A stretch of DNA of 8,547 bases, from NCBI GenBank assembly GCA_016936695.1, contig JAFGXK010000102.1, forward strand, positions 1-8,547, in the 5' to 3' direction. The stretch comes from Bacteroidales bacterium (GTDB taxonomy: Bacteria; Bacteroidota; Bacteroidia; Bacteroidales; VadinHA17). Under the pieces are notes generated by a model. The model had not been told where the DNA came from and searched no databases. It saw only the letters and a list, made by a program, of their open reading frames with translations. Of this stretch, positions 6,032 to 8,547 are shown piece after piece; positions within the stretch are counted from its first letter, which is position 1; every line of letters begins with the position of its first letter. Both the position numbers and the translations under genes were made by a program.

Positions 6032-8547
6032 TTATTCTGTAGGCGGCAGTTCCGGCTCCTTCTTCTTCTGTATCTTTATCTTTATCTCCGATTTGGGAGA
6101 GTTGAATCCGACATGAATTGTATCACCTTCCTTGAGTTCAGCTTTTATAAGGACTTCCGCCATGGGGTCCTCCAGATATTTCTGAATCGCCCGCTTCAGT
6201 GGTCTGGCTCCATAATTGGCGTCGAATCCCCTTTCAGCAATGTAATCACGGGCTGCAGTTGCAATCTTAAGCTGGTAGCCAAGAGAGTTTACCCTATCGT
6301 ACAATCCCTTTAATTCAAGGTCTATGATCTTGTTAATCTCATCTTTTCCAAGTGAGTTAAACATTATTACGTCATCGATCCTGTTAAGAAATTCGGGAGC
6401 GAAGGTCTTCTGCAGGGCTTTCTGAAGTATGCTTTTTGCCTGTTCATCACGTGTGGCTTTTTTTGCACTGGTATCGAAGCCGATTCCATGACCGAACTCA
6501 GCCAGTTGCCGTGTTCCGATATTTGACGTCAGAATCACAATAGTATTGCGGAAATCAACCCTTCGTCCGAGACTGTCGGTAAGCTGTCCTTCATCGAGTA
6601 CCTGCAGCAGTATGTGAAAGACATCGGGGTGAGCCTTTTCAATCTCATCCAGAAGCACCACGGAATAAGGTTTTCTTCTTACCTTTTCAGTAAGCTGTCC
6701 GCCTTCCTCATAACCCACGTATCCGGGAGGTGCTCCAACGAGCCTCGACACCGAAAATTTTTCCATGTACTCACTCATATCAACCCTGATGAGATTATCG
6801 GTGGTGTCGAAAAGGAATTTAGCCAGCACTTTGGCGAGCTGGGTCTTACCCACGCCCGTGGGACCGAGGAAGATGAAAGTGCCGATAGGCTTGTTGGGAT
6901 CTTTCAATCCGGCCCTGTTACGCTGAATTGATTTCACCACCTTGGCGATCGCTTCATTCTGACCTATAACACTTCCGCTCAGTTCATCCGCCATCTTGAG
7001 GAGGCGGGTTCCTTCAGTCTGTGCAATGCGCTGCACCGGAACACCTGTCATCATGGCAACAACTTCTGCAACCTTTTCAGCATCAACAGTCTCCCGGTTA
7101 ACTGCAAGTTCCTTTTCCCACTTTTTCTTTTCCTGGTCAATCATGTCAAGCAGGTCCTTCTCTTTGTCGCGGAAGCTGGCAGCCTTTTCGAAATTCTGAT
7201 TTTTCACTGCCATCATCTTCTCCTTCTTAGTATCCTCGAGCTGTTTTTCGAGCGAAAGGATCTTTTCCGGCACGACAATATTGGAGATATGAACCCGGGA
7301 TCCTGATTCATCAAGGGCATCGATAGCCTTGTCGGGAAGGTGCCGGTCGGAAATATATCTGTTGGTAAGTTTCACACAGGCATCAATAGCTTCATCGGTG
7401 TACATGACATTATGATGTTCTTCATACCTTTCCTTGATGTTATGAAGGATATGGATGGTCTCTTCAATTGAAGTCGGTTCAACCATCACCTTCTGAAATC
7501 TTCTTTCAAGTGCTCCGTCCTTTTCTATATGCTGACGATATTCATCGAGGGTTGTCGCACCGATGCACTGAATTTCGCCGCGTGCCAGGGCCGGCTTCAG
7601 CATATTCGCCGCATCGAGCGACCCTGTTGCACCTCCGGCTCCGACTATTGTATGGATCTCGTCGATAAAGAGGATTATATTGTCATTCTTAGACAATTCA
7701 TTCAGGATGGCTTTCATTCTCTCCTCGAACTGTCCGCGGTATTTTGTTCCTGCCACAATTGAAGCCAGGTCGAGTGCAACTACTCTTTTATTGAACAGCA
7801 CTCTTGAGACATTCTTTTTTGTTATCCTTAATGCCAGTCCTTCTGCAATGGCTGATTTTCCAACGCCCGGCTCACCGATAAGTACAGGATTGTTCTTTTT
7901 TCTCCTCGAGAGAATCTGTGCCAGACGTTCTATTTCCCTCTCACGACCGACCACCGGGTCAAGTCGTCCTTCCTCTGCTGCTTTTGTCAGGTCGATCCCG
8001 AAATTATCAAGGACAGGAGTGTCGGATGAAGGTTTGGATGATGATGAGGATGGCTGGCCTCTTCCGGTACCGCCACCACCAAATGACTGTCCCTCATCGT
8101 CCTCTTCCCTCGGGAAATCGGCTTTAGCGCTCGGCAGACCGGCTTCCACTGCTCTTCTGACTGCCTGGTAATCGACATCCAGTTCAGTAAGGAACCTTGT
8201 CACCAACGCATTTTCATCCTTCAGAATTGCGAGCAGGAGATGTTCAGAGTCGATTACCGGACTCTTAAGTGACTTTGCTTCAAGGTATACCAACTTCAGT
8301 ATCCTTTCCGTGCTTCGAAGCAGGGGAATTATTTCATGGTCGGCCACCGCAATCGGGCTTTCTATTTTTATACTTTTTTCAAGCGAGCCCTTCAGCACCA
8401 ACAGGTCTATGCCCTGGTTCAGAAGTATCTCAACTGCCACACCCTCGCCGTCCCTGAGGATGCCAAGGAATAGATGCTCCGGGCTTATATGACTGTTTCC
8501 CAGCCTGATGGCTTCTTCCTTGCTGTATCCCAGGATATCCTTAACCC
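6032..8547 (-). CDS. clpC: ClpC AAA+ unfoldase of the Clp protease (5' end beyond window)
   Basis: ClpC unfolds protein substrates and feeds them to ClpP. The frame does not begin at the GTG at 8440. It stays open to the window edge, adding 35 residues (VKDILGYSKEEAIRLGNSHI, then SPEHLFLGILRDGEG) that are the usual first Clp_N repeat. About ten residues should be missing. Numbered from the first whole codon at 8545, 837 residues are visible. Two Clp_N repeats reach about 135, followed by a G/S/D-rich linker (147-175). AAA+ 1 has Walker A GEPGVGKS 224-231, pore KYRG with Tyr269, DEIH 295-298 and arginine fingers 348-349. The middle coiled coil holds a UVR-like motif (about 442-469). AAA+ 2 has Walker A GPTGVGKT 561-568, pore tyrosine 609, Walker B LLDEIE 631-636 and Arg722. 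The ClpP-binding tripeptide IGF lies at 688-690. ClpB is excluded by the UVR-type middle domain and the IGF loop. A highly charged tail ends PELPPTE. Confidence 0.96.
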   Translation of the reverse strand, partial: VKDILGYSKEEAIRLGNSHISPEHLFLGILRDGEGVAVEILLNQGIDLLVLKGSLEKSIKIESPIAVADHEIIPLLRSTERILKLVYLEAKSLKSPVIDSEHLLLAILKDENALVTRFLTELDVDYQAVRRAVEAGLPSAKADFPREEDDEGQSFGGGGTGRGQPSSSSSKPSSDTPVLDNFGIDLTKAAEEGRLDPVVGREREIERLAQILSRRKKNNPVLIGEPGVGKSAIAEGLALRITKKNVSRVLFNKRVVALDLASIVAGTKYRGQFEERMKAILNELSKNDNIILFIDEIHTIVGAGGATGSLDAANMLKPALARGEIQCIGATTLDEYRQHIEKDGALERRFQKVMVEPTSIEETIHILHNIKERYEEHHNVMYTDEAIDACVKLTNRYISDRHLPDKAIDALDESGSRVHISNIVVPEKILSLEKQLEDTKKEKMMAVKNQNFEKAASFRDKEKDLLDMIDQEKKKWEKELAVNRETVDAEKVAEVVAMMTGVPVQRIAQTEGTRLLKMADELSGSVIGQNEAIAKVVKSIQRNRAGLKDPNKPIGTFIFLGPTGVGKTQLAKVLAKFLFDTTDNLIRVDMSEYMEKFSVSRLVGAPPGYVGYEEGGQLTEKVRRKPYSVVLLDEIEKAHPDVFHILLQVLDEGQLTDSLGRRVDFRNTIVILTSNIGTRQLAEFGHGIGFDTSAKKATRDEQAKSILQKALQKTFAPEFLNRIDDVIMFNSLGKDEINKIIDLELKGLYDRVNSLGYQLKIATAARDYIAERGFDANYGARPLKRAIQKYLEDPMAEVLIKAELKEGDTIHVGFNSPKSEIKIKIQKKKEPELPPTE

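Noticed and set aside
7680..8171. 163-codon plus-strand reading frame
   Set aside because: It is antisense to the first AAA+ domain and linker of clpC. Its serine/proline-rich translation is the reverse reading of that linker and conserved motifs.
8440..8440. GTG at 8440 as the clpC start
   Set aside because: The frame continues to the window edge with typical ClpC N-terminal sequence, so the true start lies outside the window.

Overview
The window looks like a chromosomal housekeeping segment of a member of the Bacteroidota, probably Bacteroidales-like. Four signs support this. Promoter-like elements match the Bacteroidota -7 consensus TAnnTTTG. Shine-Dalgarno sequences are largely absent upstream of the start codons. 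The L28 and L33 proteins are of the Bacteroidota type. The order rpmB - rpmG - DUF4295 - ftsY - rimO is one I know from that phylum. I see no insertion sequence, phage gene, CRISPR array or integrase.

Layout: (1) 1-120 holds what looks like a complete small RNA unit: a -7 promoter box, an 11-bp closing stem enclosing about 57 nt, and a T-tract. (2) 135-1361 encodes a membrane-bound Ste24-type M48 metallopeptidase. (3) 1385-1574 holds two tRNA genes, Thr(CGT) and Gly(CCC), preceded by their own -7 box. (4) A near-perfect 28-bp palindrome (1606-1633) lies between the tRNAs and cinA. (5) 1660-2901 is cinA. (6) 3022-3635 is a tight translation cluster: L28, L33 and a 51-residue DUF4295 protein (a likely ribosomal protein), closed by a strong intrinsic terminator at 3662-3694. 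(7) 3723-6025 encodes FtsY and RimO, 17 nt apart. (8) Convergent to rimO, only 6 nt away, is clpC on the minus strand. It runs off the right edge with only its extreme N-terminus missing.

Functionally, most of the window serves protein synthesis and protein fate. It supplies tRNAs, three small ribosomal proteins, an enzyme that modifies ribosomal protein S12 (RimO) and the SRP receptor (FtsY). It also encodes two proteolytic quality-control factors, ClpC and the M48 protease. CinA is the exception, being tied to NAD/nucleotide repair. No clearly novel multi-gene system is visible. The items most worth a second look are the unidentified small RNA at the left end, the palindrome before cinA, and the small DUF4295 gene, which is easily missed.
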